This document shows, piece by piece, positions 49,055-57,023 of a stretch of 64,000 nucleotides of DNA. A program made the translations under genes and the position numbers. The notes beneath the pieces were generated by a model. That model searched no databases, was not told where the DNA came from, and saw only the letters and a program-made list of their open reading frames with translations. Within the stretch, counting starts at the first letter, position 1, and every line of letters begins with the position of its first letter. This DNA comes from Luedemannella flava (GTDB taxonomy: Bacteria > Actinomycetota > Actinomycetes > Mycobacteriales > Micromonosporaceae): NCBI RefSeq assembly GCF_039528515.1, contig NZ_BAAALT010000003.1, positions 205,671 through 269,670 of the forward strand, written 5' to 3'.

Positions 49055-49084
49055 AGACTAAGTAGGGTCGATAGACTTTGTCAA
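49055..49084 (-). promoter_or_regulatory. Promoter of the GH5 cellulase gene
   Basis: On the minus strand a consensus TTGACA (49084-49079) and TAGTCT (49060-49055) are 18 bases apart. Transcription would begin near 49047 and leave a leader of about 70 bases. No clear CebR-type palindrome was found beside it. Confidence 0.6.
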
Positions 49085-49119
49085 TTCGTGATCAGCGATG
49101 CGGCGCGACCGCGCGCGGC

Positions 49120-50706
49120 TCAGCCCACGTCGCGGCGGCGGAAGCCGTAGAAGCCGGCCGCGCCGACGAGCGTCGCCGCGGCGAGGATTCCGAGCAACGG
49201 CGGCGCCGCGAAGGCTTCCAGCGGGTACTGCGGGGTGTGGGTGAACGGCGAGACGCCGCGCACCCACCCCGGCAGGTCCACGAGGTCCGCGAAGATCATG
49301 ATGAAGGCGCAGAAGCCGAGCGCCGCCCAGCCGACGGCGGCCGCGGCGCGCGGCGCCCAGCCGAACCCGGCGACCGCCACCGCCAGGACCGCCCAGACGG
49401 CGGGCACGTAGATCAGCGCGATCCCCATGACCCGCGGGATCTGGCCGGCGTCGTCGACGGCCGCCGCGTACGCGAGACCCTCGCCGAGCCCGGCGGCCGC
49501 GAGCCCGACGACGCCGCCGACCATCGCGATCGCGACGTGGCTGGCCAGCCACGACCAGCGGCTCGTGTGCGTGGCCAGGACCGGCTCGGCGCGGCCGGCC
49601 GTCTCCTCGCCGCGCGCCCGCAGGGTGCCGCTCACGGCGTACGCCGTGGCGAGCAGGGCGGCGAACACGACACTCAGCGACAGGTAGGCGTCGACGATGC
49701 TGTCCGTGCCGCCGGGGAAGTAGGTGGCCACGTCCGGGTTGTCGGCGATGAACTGCTCGATCGAGTTGGCGAACGAGCCGTACGCGGCGCCGAGGATGAA
49801 CAGGCCGGTCGTCCAACCGACGAGCGACGCGCGGTGCAGTCGCCAGGCCAGCCCCAGTGGGGAGCCCAACGACCCCGGCGCGGTCGCCGGACCCGGGCGG
49901 GTGCGGACGAACCCCGCGCCGAAGTCGCGCCGCTCCATCAGCGTCAGCGCGAGCGCGACCAGACCGGCCGTGACGAGCGCGGGCAGCAGCAGCGGCCACC
50001 ACCGGTCCGCCACGTACGGCAGGGTCTGCTGGCCCCAGCCGATCGGCGACAGCCACGACAGGGTGCCGCTGCCCGCGTCGCCGGCCGCCCGCAGGACGTA
50101 GGCCAGCCCGAGCAGGGCGCCCACCGCCGAGTACACCGCGCGGGGGTTCTCGAAGATTTGGGCGGCGACGGCGGCGAACCCCGCGAACGTGGCGCCGACG
50201 CCGGCCACGGCGAGCGCGAACAGCGCGCTGCCGCCGACCGGCAGGCCGGTCAGCGCGGTCGCGGCGAACACCACGACGGCGACGGCCGCGTTGGCGAGGC
50301 CGGCCAGGAGCAGCGCGGCGACCAAGGTGGCGTCGCGGCCGACGCGCGAGGAGCGGACCAGCTCGGCGCGGCCGGACTCCTCGTCGGTGCGGGTATGCCG
50401 GCCGATCATGAACATGCTCATCAGGGCGACCACCACCGCCGCGTACGAGAAGATCTCGAAGACCACCTCGCCGCCGATCGTGGCGAGCAGGTCCTTCGGG
50501 CCACTCATGGCGAGCATCGCCGGGTTCGTGCCGAGCGTCTGGCGCAGCCGGTCGAGCTTCTCGGGGGTGTCGTAGAGACTCTGGCTGCCCGCGGACTGGT
50601 AGCCGACCAGGAAGCCGATGCCGATGAGCCACCAGGGCAGGCCGCGGCGCTCGCGGCGCAGCATGAACCGCACCAGGATGCCCGTGCCGGTGGTGGTGCC
50701 CGCCAT
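49120..50706 (-). CDS. ABC-2-type exporter permease (no ATPase gene nearby)
   Basis: 528 residues, ATG at 50706 five bases after GGAGG. About twelve membrane helices in two similar halves (MLRRERRGLPWWLIGIGFLV; later LAWRLHRASLVGWTTGLFIL), the layout of polyether/polyketide exporter permeases such as TnrB-like proteins. Those normally sit beside their ATPase; here both neighbours are unrelated genes on either side. The substrate cannot be told, and the ATPase must come from elsewhere or has been lost. Confidence 0.8.
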   Translation of the reverse strand: MAGTTTGTGILVRFMLRRERRGLPWWLIGIGFLVGYQSAGSQSLYDTPEKLDRLRQTLGTNPAMLAMSGPKDLLATIGGEVVFEIFSYAAVVVALMSMFMIGRHTRTDEESGRAELVRSSRVGRDATLVAALLLAGLANAAVAVVVFAATALTGLPVGGSALFALAVAGVGATFAGFAAVAAQIFENPRAVYSAVGALLGLAYVLRAAGDAGSGTLSWLSPIGWGQQTLPYVADRWWPLLLPALVTAGLVALALTLMERRDFGAGFVRTRPGPATAPGSLGSPLGLAWRLHRASLVGWTTGLFILGAAYGSFANSIEQFIADNPDVATYFPGGTDSIVDAYLSLSVVFAALLATAYAVSGTLRARGEETAGRAEPVLATHTSRWSWLASHVAIAMVGGVVGLAAAGLGEGLAYAAAVDDAGQIPRVMGIALIYVPAVWAVLAVAVAGFGWAPRAAAAVGWAALGFCAFIMIFADLVDLPGWVRGVSPFTHTPQYPLEAFAAPPLLGILAAATLVGAAGFYGFRRRDVG

Positions 50707-50759
50707 ACCGCCTCCCGAGGGGTCGCCCCGGACGTTACCGCCGGGTGCGACGACCGGGA

Positions 50760-50773
50760 AGGTCCAACGGCCC
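50760..50773. promoter_or_regulatory. DevR/DosR-like box upstream of the nitroreductase
   Basis: AGGTCCAACGGCCC, 60 bases before the nitroreductase start, matches the box at 51867 in 10 of 14 positions and keeps the CGGCCC half. Weakest of the three. Confidence 0.35.
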
Positions 50774-50832
50774 GGTGTCCTCCGGCGTATCGACCCTGTC
50801 GCCCCGCACCCCGCACGGCGCATGGTGGTGGG

Positions 50833-51837
50833 GTGATCACGCAGACCCGGCCAGCGGTGCCCGGGTGGACCGTCACGCAGGACGGCGGCCCCGGTCCACT
50901 GATGCGCCAATGCCTCGAGGCGGCCATCGCCGCGCCCTCGATCTTCAACAGCCAACCGTGGCGGTTCCGTGTCGGGGCCGCCGGCGTCGACGTGCTCGTC
51001 GACCGCGCCCGCGCTGTCAAAATCATCGACGAGTACGGCCGTGAGCGGCTCATCAGCGTCGGCGCCGCCGTGTTCAACCTGCGCGTGGCGATGCTGTCGC
51101 TCGGTCGCACGCCGGTGCTGCGGCCGCTGCCCGACGGCCCGCCCGCGGTCCGGGTAGCGCACGTGACGCCGGGCCGTCCGGTGCCGGTCTCGGACACCGC
51201 GGCCGCGCTCGCCCGGGCCATTCCGCGCCGGCACAGCAACCGGCGGCCGTTCGCTGAGGTGCCGGTCGAGCCGTGGGTCCTGGACGAGGTGGTCGAAGCG
51301 GCCCGGGCCGAGGGCGCCGAACTGACCATCTGCGACGCCGTCACCCGCGAGGACGTGCTGGACGTGGTCCGGTTCGCCGAGCAACGGTGGCGCGGCGACC
51401 CGCGCTACCTGGCCGAGCTCGCGTGGTGGACGCGCTGGGAGTACGGGCGCGCCGACGGCGTGCCGCCGGAGGCGCACGGCCCGTACGCGCAGGCGGAGGG
51501 CATGCCCGTGCGCGACTTCGGCCTGGCGACCCCCGGCCGCCGGCGCGCGGTGGAGCCCTTCGAGCGGGCGTCGAGCATCGCGGTGCTGACCACGGACGCG
51601 GACGATCCCGCGGCGTGGTTGCGTGCGGGACAGGCTCTGCAGCGGGTCCTGCTCACCGCCACGGTGCGCGGGCTGGCCACGACACCGTTCACGCAGCCGC
51701 TGGAGATCCCGGCGCTGCGCCGGTTCGTGTGCGGGCCGGGCGATCCCCGGTTCCCGCAGGCCATCGTCCGGCTCGGGTACGGCCCGCCGTGCGCGCCGTC
51801 GCCCCGCCGGCCGCTGCACGAGGTGCTGGTCCGGTGA
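50833..51837 (+). CDS. Acg-like nitroreductase family protein
   Basis: 334 residues from GTG. The opening LEAAIAAPSIFNSQPWRFRV and RRHSNRRPFAEVPV are typical of the Acg/Rv3131 group of flavin-fold proteins, which are hallmark members of the DosR hypoxia regulon in mycobacteria and may sequester FMN rather than catalyse reduction. It is followed at 51965 by a universal stress protein and then by a CBS protein, the same company kept in dormancy regulons. Confidence 0.85.
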   Translation: MITQTRPAVPGWTVTQDGGPGPLMRQCLEAAIAAPSIFNSQPWRFRVGAAGVDVLVDRARAVKIIDEYGRERLISVGAAVFNLRVAMLSLGRTPVLRPLPDGPPAVRVAHVTPGRPVPVSDTAAALARAIPRRHSNRRPFAEVPVEPWVLDEVVEAARAEGAELTICDAVTREDVLDVVRFAEQRWRGDPRYLAELAWWTRWEYGRADGVPPEAHGPYAQAEGMPVRDFGLATPGRRRAVEPFERASSIAVLTTDADDPAAWLRAGQALQRVLLTATVRGLATTPFTQPLEIPALRRFVCGPGDPRFPQAIVRLGYGPPCAPSPRRPLHEVLVR

Positions 51838-51866
51838 CCGCGCGGGTCGGTCGGCCGCGAACGAGC

Positions 51867-51880
51867 GGGCCGAATGTCCT
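51867..51880. promoter_or_regulatory. DevR/DosR-like box upstream of the universal stress protein
   Basis: On the minus strand the site reads AGGACATTCGGCCC, close to the GGGAC--TCGGCCC pattern of DevR-type operators. It lies about 85 bases before the universal stress protein start. Confidence 0.5.
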
Positions 51881-51964
51881 TGGCGGACCGTCATTGAGGC
51901 CCTGACCGACCGACCCGCGCGCGGCGCACGCTGAACCAAGACAACAGGAACAAGGAGGAACGCC

Positions 51965-52882
51965 ATGAGCTACGCCAACGTCGTGGTCGGCGTCGACGGT
52001 TCCGAACACGGCCGCGCCGCGCTGCGGTGGGCGGCCCGCGAGGCCGCGCTGCGCGGCATCGAGCTGCAGGTGGTGCACGCCTACGACTGGCGCGTGCCGG
52101 GCGCGATCGCCCAGGCGGGCGCCGCGTTCGCTGAGGCCATGCGGGAGGCGGCCGAGGAGGTCGTGCGGCTGGCCGTGGCCGAGGCGCGCGAGGCCGCGCC
52201 CGACGTGCAGGTGCGCGGGATGACCGTGCTGGGCTCGCCGGCGGCGAAGCTGGCCGCGGTCGCGCAGCCCGACACGCTGACCGTGGTCGGCAACCGTGGC
52301 CGCGGCGGCTTCACCAGCCTGCTGCTGGGCTCGGTGAGCCAGCAGGTCGCCACGCACGCCGCCGGCCCGGTCGTCGTGGTGCGCGGTCGCGACGAGGCGG
52401 CCGGCCGCCCGGTCGTGGTGGGCGTCGACGCCTCGCCCGGCTCCGAGGCGGCGCTGGGTTTGGCCTTCGACGTGGCCGCCACCCGGCGCGTCCCGCTCGT
52501 GGCCGTGCGGGCGTACGCTCTCGGCGGCCCGGGCTCCGGCCCGGCGGTCGCGTCGTTCGACTACCGCCGCGCCGAGGAGTACCGGCTGGTGGGCGAGCAG
52601 GTCGACCCGTGGCGGGAGAAGTACCCCGACGTGCCCGCCGAGGTGATGGCCGCGGTGGGCCACCCGGCGCAGGTGCTCGCGGACGCGGCGGCGGCCGCGC
52701 AGGTCGTGGTCGTCGGCACCCGTGGCCACGGCGGCGTCGCCAGCCTGCTCCTCGGCTCGGTCGGGCTCAGCCTGCTGCACCACGCCGAGGCCCCGGTGCT
52801 CATCGCGCGCGGCGACGGCGAAGCGGTCACCCGGTCAGCCGGCGCAGCCACTCCCGGGCCGCACGCTCCTGCACCACGGTGA
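51965..52882 (+). CDS. Tandem universal stress protein
   Basis: 305 residues behind AAGGAGGA. Two USP domains, each with the ATP-binding signature: VVGNRGRGGFTSLLLGS (about 110) and VVGTRGHGGVASLLLGS (about 245), and beginning VVVGVDGSEHGRAAL and VVVGVDASPGSEAAL. Such proteins are induced by hypoxia, nitric oxide and starvation in actinobacteria. The DevR-like box upstream supports this. Its 3' end overlaps the convergent CBS gene by 56 bases. Confidence 0.92.
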   Translation: MSYANVVVGVDGSEHGRAALRWAAREAALRGIELQVVHAYDWRVPGAIAQAGAAFAEAMREAAEEVVRLAVAEAREAAPDVQVRGMTVLGSPAAKLAAVAQPDTLTVVGNRGRGGFTSLLLGSVSQQVATHAAGPVVVVRGRDEAAGRPVVVGVDASPGSEAALGLAFDVAATRRVPLVAVRAYALGGPGSGPAVASFDYRRAEEYRLVGEQVDPWREKYPDVPAEVMAAVGHPAQVLADAAAAAQVVVVGTRGHGGVASLLLGSVGLSLLHHAEAPVLIARGDGEAVTRSAGAATPGPHAPAPR

Positions 52883-54275
52883 TCGCCCGGAACGTCTCGC
52901 GCAGGTGCCGGCGGGCGAGCCGGTCGAGGTGGCGCGGGTCGAGGTAGGTGTCCGCCGCCTCGGCCCGCGCCTCGTGGTCGTGCAGCAGGGTGTAGACGTG
53001 GTCGAAGCCGCCCACGAGGGTGTCCAGCTCGTCGCGGGTGAGCAGGCCCGCGTCCGCGCCGCGCGCCAGCCGCCGCGCGGTGCCGCCGCGGGTGTCGCTG
53101 GTGGCGATGGCGATCCACCGCGCGATGCTCACCACCGGCGTGAGCCCGCCCGCCTTGAGGTCGAGCTGCCCCCGGTGCTCGCCCGTGTGGTGCACCACGA
53201 AGTCGCGCACGAAGCCGGCGGGCGGCCGCCATCGCAGCGCCTCGACCAGCAGCGCCTGCAGGAACTGCGCCGTGCGCGTGTGCGACCGGATCGTGTCGGT
53301 GAGATGCCCGCCCAGCTCGACGTTCGTGACCGGCCGGCTGTCGGCCACCATCGCCGACAGCAGCAGCGCGCCGACGTGGGTCGGGTCGCGCAGCCAGCCC
53401 CGCGCGGCCGCCGCCCACGCCGCCTGCGAACGGCTGAACAGCGGGTTGTCGGCGTTCGCGCCGTTCGGGCACGGCGACAGCCCGCACCGGCGCAGGTCCT
53501 CCAGGATCAGTCCGGCGTACGCGCGCAGGCCGTCCGCCGGGTCGTCCGCCCCGTCGGGCGGGTCGGCCCATAGCAGGGCGGTGTCCACATCGGAGCGGGG
53601 GAGCGGTTCGCGGCGGGCGAGCGACCCGAGCACGATCCACGACGTCCGCACGCCGGCCGGCGCGGCGTCGGCGCGCAGGGCCAGGATCCGGCGCACCGCG
53701 GCCTCCATGACGGCCGCCCGCACAGCGCCGACGTGCCGCGCCGGCATGCCGCGCGCCCGCAGGTCGACCAGCATCCCGGGCAGCCCCGAGTACGCCGAGG
53801 CGAGCGCGTCCAGCGAGTCGGCGGCGTCGACCGCCGACCGTACGACCAGGGGGTCGCGCACGTCGGCCTGGGCCAGGTCGACGGCCCGCACCACCCCGAC
53901 GACCCGCCCGTCCGGGTCGGTGACCACGAGGTGGTGCACCCCGTGCTCGACCATCCGCAGCAGGCCCGTCGCCCGGGACGCCTCGTCGGCGACGGTCAGC
54001 GCGGGCACGGTGGCCAGGCCGGACACGGGCGCGTCCCCGTCCAGCGGGCCGGCGGCCAGCGCGCGCCGGAAGTCGTGGTCGGTCACGATGCCGAGGCCGT
54101 CGTCGGCCCGCAGGACGGCGCACGAGCCGCCGGCGTCGCCGATACGGGCCGCCACGTCGCGGACGCGGTCGCCCGGCCGGCACCACACGACCGGCCGCAT
54201 GACCCGCGCGAGCGGGCGCCCGTCCGGGTCCGCCGCCTCGTACGACGCCAGCGCGTCCGCGAAGTCCTCCGTCAT
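52827..54275 (-). CDS. CBS-pair protein with DUF294 nucleotidyltransferase domain
   Basis: 482 residues from ATG 54275. Two CBS motifs occupy residues 20-135 (VMRPVVWCRPGDRVRDVAAR; GVHHLVVTDPDGRVVGVVRA). A nucleotidyltransferase domain of the GlnD-like DUF294 type follows with GSLARREPLPRSDVDTALLW, where G-S and D-x-D form the active site, and then the DUF294 C-terminal helical region. It probably senses adenine nucleotides through CBS and transfers a nucleotidyl group to an unknown partner. The 3' end overlaps the universal stress protein gene. Confidence 0.85.
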   Translation of the reverse strand: MTEDFADALASYEAADPDGRPLARVMRPVVWCRPGDRVRDVAARIGDAGGSCAVLRADDGLGIVTDHDFRRALAAGPLDGDAPVSGLATVPALTVADEASRATGLLRMVEHGVHHLVVTDPDGRVVGVVRAVDLAQADVRDPLVVRSAVDAADSLDALASAYSGLPGMLVDLRARGMPARHVGAVRAAVMEAAVRRILALRADAAPAGVRTSWIVLGSLARREPLPRSDVDTALLWADPPDGADDPADGLRAYAGLILEDLRRCGLSPCPNGANADNPLFSRSQAAWAAAARGWLRDPTHVGALLLSAMVADSRPVTNVELGGHLTDTIRSHTRTAQFLQALLVEALRWRPPAGFVRDFVVHHTGEHRGQLDLKAGGLTPVVSIARWIAIATSDTRGGTARRLARGADAGLLTRDELDTLVGGFDHVYTLLHDHEARAEAADTYLDPRHLDRLARRHLRETFRAITVVQERAAREWLRRLTG

Positions 54276-54349
54276 GGCGGGCACCCCCGATCGGTCGCAT
54301 CATGCCGGTGCCCACGCGGCGGTGTCCACGCCGAAGGCCCCGCCCGTTC

Positions 54350-54363
54350 GGGACCGTCGGCCC
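54350..54363. promoter_or_regulatory. DevR/DosR-like box between the CBS and SRPBCC genes
   Basis: GGGACCGTCGGCCC lies in the divergent gap, 75 bases from the CBS gene start and 58 from the SRPBCC gene start, and could serve both. It matches the box at 51867 in 11 of 14 positions and is the best fit to the GGGAC---CGGCCC pattern. Confidence 0.5.
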
Positions 54364-54421
54364 CTGCCTATCGGGGCTGGACGGCGCAGGCTGGGGGGAA
54401 ACGGACAAAGGAGGTCCGGTC

Positions 54422-55078
54422 ATGAAGCGAAGGAGCCTGGGCGTCCTGGGCGTCGCGGGCGTGGCTCTCGTGGCCGGCGCGCTGGTCGCCGCCATGTACC
54501 CGCGCGGCCTGCGGCGCCGGTGGTTGCACTGGGGCGCCACCGCCGAGGAGGTCGCCCGCCGGATTCCCGGCGAGGAGGCGATGGACGAGGTCGACCTGGT
54601 CACCACGCGCGCCGTGAGCATCGACGCCGCCCCCGGGCACATCTGGCCGTGGCTGGTCCAGATGGGCAGCGGGCGCGGCGGGGCGTACAGCTACGACTGG
54701 ATCGAGAATCTGTTCGGCCTGGACATGCACAGTGCTGACGAGATCCAGCCCGAACTCCAGGCGTTGATGGTCGGCGACGAGCTGCCGCTGGGACCCAAGG
54801 GGCCGGCGATGCGGGTGGCCGTGCTGCGCCGCAACGAGGTGCTGGGCTTCCGGTCCGTGGACGGCCACTGGCTGTGGCTGTTCGCCCTCCATCCCGAGGG
54901 CGCGACGACCCGGCTGATCAGCCGCAATGTGATCATCATGCCCCGTGGCTCCCGGGTGGGCCACCTGGCCTGGCGCGTCGTCATGGAGCCGGGCAGCCTG
55001 GTCATGGAACGCAAGATGCTCCTCGGCATCAAGTCGCGCGCCGAACGCACGGCCGCGGCGTCGGTCCTCGCCGTGTGA
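54422..55078 (+). CDS. SRPBCC-fold (START-like) membrane-anchored protein
   Basis: 218 residues, ATG after AAAGGAGG. A short N-terminal membrane anchor (LGVLGVAGVALVAGALVAAM) precedes an SRPBCC-like domain: TRAVSIDAAPGHIWPWLVQM, GAYSYDWIENLFGLDMHSAD, and EGATTRLISRNVI. Such folds bind hydrophobic ligands; none can be named. It lies beside a DevR-like box and 52 bases before the histidine kinase gene, so it might also be expressed with the two-component system. Confidence 0.75.
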   Translation: MKRRSLGVLGVAGVALVAGALVAAMYPRGLRRRWLHWGATAEEVARRIPGEEAMDEVDLVTTRAVSIDAAPGHIWPWLVQMGSGRGGAYSYDWIENLFGLDMHSADEIQPELQALMVGDELPLGPKGPAMRVAVLRRNEVLGFRSVDGHWLWLFALHPEGATTRLISRNVIIMPRGSRVGHLAWRVVMEPGSLVMERKMLLGIKSRAERTAAASVLAV

Positions 55079-55130
55079 GATCGCTCCTGAGAGGGAGGCC
55101 GGCGGCGCCGGAGCGACCCGATACTGGGCC

Positions 55131-56225
55131 ATGCTCACGCGCCGCCCCTTCCCGCTCGCCGTCGACGCCGCCATCGCGGCGGGGTGCTTCGTCGTCGGGG
55201 TGCTCGGTTCGGTCCTGGACAAGCACATCAACCCGGGCATCGTGGCGCTCTACGCGGTGGCGTCGGTGCCGCTGGTGTGGCGCCGACGCGCCCCGTTCGT
55301 CGTCACCTGCGCGGTCGCCGTCGGCACGACCTGGCTGAGCTTTCTCGGGGCGCTGGCCACGCTGCCGGCCGGGCAGCTCGTGGCGACGTACACGTTCGCC
55401 GCGCTCAGCCCGCCGGTGCACCGGCTGATCCTGGCCGCCGGGACGGTCGTCGGGGTGACCGTGTCGATCCTCGGGCCGGGTGACCCGCCCCTGGCGATCA
55501 CGGTGATCGGGGTGCTGTTCGCCGTGGCGTACTCGATGGGGACGGCGACCCGCGCGCGGGGTGACCGGATCGCGATGCTGGAGGAACGCGCGCGCCGCCT
55601 GGCGGAGTCCGAGGCCGCGGCGGGGGCGCGCGAGCGCGAGCGGGTCGCCCGCGAGGTGCACGACATCCTGGCGCACTCGATGAGCCTGGTCATCGTGCAG
55701 GCCGAGGCGGGGCCGGTGGTGGTGCGCAGCGACCCGGACCGGGCGGAGGTGGTGTTCGACACGATCGCGGCGACGGCCCGCGACGCGTTGGCGCAGCTGC
55801 GCCGCACGCTCGGGGTGCTGCGGGCCGACGACGAGCGCCGCGCGCCCCAACCGGGGCTCGATGAGCTGCCGGCGTTGGTGGAGACGACCCGGCTCGCCGG
55901 GCTCGACGTGCGCCTCGACGAACGCGGCGAGGCGCGGGCGGTGCCGGCCGATCTCGCGGTGACGGTCTACCGGGTGGTGCAGGAGTCGCTGACAAACGCG
56001 GTGCGCCACGCGCGGGCACGCCGGGTCGAGGTGCTGCTGAGCTGGGCGGGCGGCGAGCTGTCCGTCGAGGTGATCGACGACGGCCGGGGGCCGGTGGGCG
56101 CGGCGGGCGGGCACGGGCTCGCGGGGATGCGGGAGCGGGTGAGCGCGGCGGGCGGTGAGCTCACCGCCGGTCGGGGATCCGGCGGGGTCGGGTACCGGGT
56201 GGCGGCGCGGCTGCCGCTTCCGTAA
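55131..56225 (+). CDS. NarL-type sensor histidine kinase (HisKA_3)
   Basis: 364 residues. Four to five membrane helices in the first 140 residues with little outside the membrane, then a coiled linker and the HisKA_3 dimerisation box RERVAREVHDILAHSMSLVI with the phosphorylated His in EVHDILAHS. The HATPase domain has the N box QESLTNAVRHARA and the DDGRG and GHGLAGMRERV glycine boxes. The regulator gene follows 10 bases later. The stimulus is unknown, but the MMPL exporter downstream is a likely target. Confidence 0.92.
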   Translation: MLTRRPFPLAVDAAIAAGCFVVGVLGSVLDKHINPGIVALYAVASVPLVWRRRAPFVVTCAVAVGTTWLSFLGALATLPAGQLVATYTFAALSPPVHRLILAAGTVVGVTVSILGPGDPPLAITVIGVLFAVAYSMGTATRARGDRIAMLEERARRLAESEAAAGARERERVAREVHDILAHSMSLVIVQAEAGPVVVRSDPDRAEVVFDTIAATARDALAQLRRTLGVLRADDERRAPQPGLDELPALVETTRLAGLDVRLDERGEARAVPADLAVTVYRVVQESLTNAVRHARARRVEVLLSWAGGELSVEVIDDGRGPVGAAGGHGLAGMRERVSAAGGELTAGRGSGGVGYRVAARLPLP

Positions 56226-56235
56226 GAGTGTCCGC

Positions 56236-56907
56236 GTGCTGCGCGTACTCATCGCCGACGACCAGGCCCTCGTCCGGGGCGGCTTCAGCATGATCCTGGA
56301 GGCGCAGCCGGACATCGAGGTCGTCGGCGAGGCCGCCGACGGGGCGGAGGCGGTGCGCCAGACGCTCGCGCTCGCCCCCGACGTCGTGCTCATGGACGTG
56401 CGCATGCCGGTGATGGACGGCATCGCCGCGACCTCGGCGATCTGTGCCCGGACGTCCGCGCGCGTGCTCGTCCTCACTACATTCGATCTTGACGAGTACG
56501 TGTACGACGCGCTGACCGCGGGCGCGAGCGGCTTCCTGCTCAAGGACATGCGCCGCGACGAGCTGGTCGCCGCGGTCCGGGTGGTGGCCGGCGGCGACGC
56601 GCTGCTGGCGCCGTCGGTGACCCGGCGGCTCATCGCGGACGTGGTGTCGCGGGGCCGGGTGGCGCCCGAGCCGACGCCGTTGGCCGGGCTCACCGCCCGG
56701 GAGACCGAGACGCTGCGCCAGGTCGCGCGCGGGCTGTCCAACGCCGAGATCGCCGCGGCCATGTTCGTCACCGAGCACACCGTGAAGACCCACGTGAGCA
56801 GCGTCCTGGCCAAGCTCGGCCTGCGCGACCGGGTGCAGGCGGTCGTGGCGGCGTACGAGTCGGGGCTCGTCGTGCCGGGGGAGACCGGCGGGCCGGCTCC
56901 CTCCTGA
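56236..56907 (+). CDS. NarL/LuxR-family response regulator
   Basis: 223 residues from GTG. The receiver domain has the acidic pair IADDQ, phospho-acceptor Asp in VVLMDVRMPVMDG, Thr in VLTTFDLDEYV and Lys in GFLLKDM. The C-terminal LuxR HTH is LTARETETLRQVARGLSNAE, then VKTHVSSVLAKLGLRDR. It forms a pair with the kinase upstream and is followed by the MMPL exporter after 116 bases. Confidence 0.93.
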   Translation: MLRVLIADDQALVRGGFSMILEAQPDIEVVGEAADGAEAVRQTLALAPDVVLMDVRMPVMDGIAATSAICARTSARVLVLTTFDLDEYVYDALTAGASGFLLKDMRRDELVAAVRVVAGGDALLAPSVTRRLIADVVSRGRVAPEPTPLAGLTARETETLRQVARGLSNAEIAAAMFVTEHTVKTHVSSVLAKLGLRDRVQAVVAAYESGLVVPGETGGPAPS

Positions 56908-57023
56908 GAGCGAGGCGCTGTTCCGCTCCTCCCGGCGATCCGCCGCACCCCGCGTCGGCGGCAGCATCGGGGCACGGCGGCCCGACCGGGTCGCCGCTGC
57001 CCAATCCACTGTGGAGCGCTGTT

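Noticed and set aside
49078..51837. A 919-codon plus-strand frame whose end matches the nitroreductase
   Set aside because: Only the part from 50833 has protein-like sequence; the rest is antisense to the ABC-2 permease. I kept the GTG at 50833 as the start.
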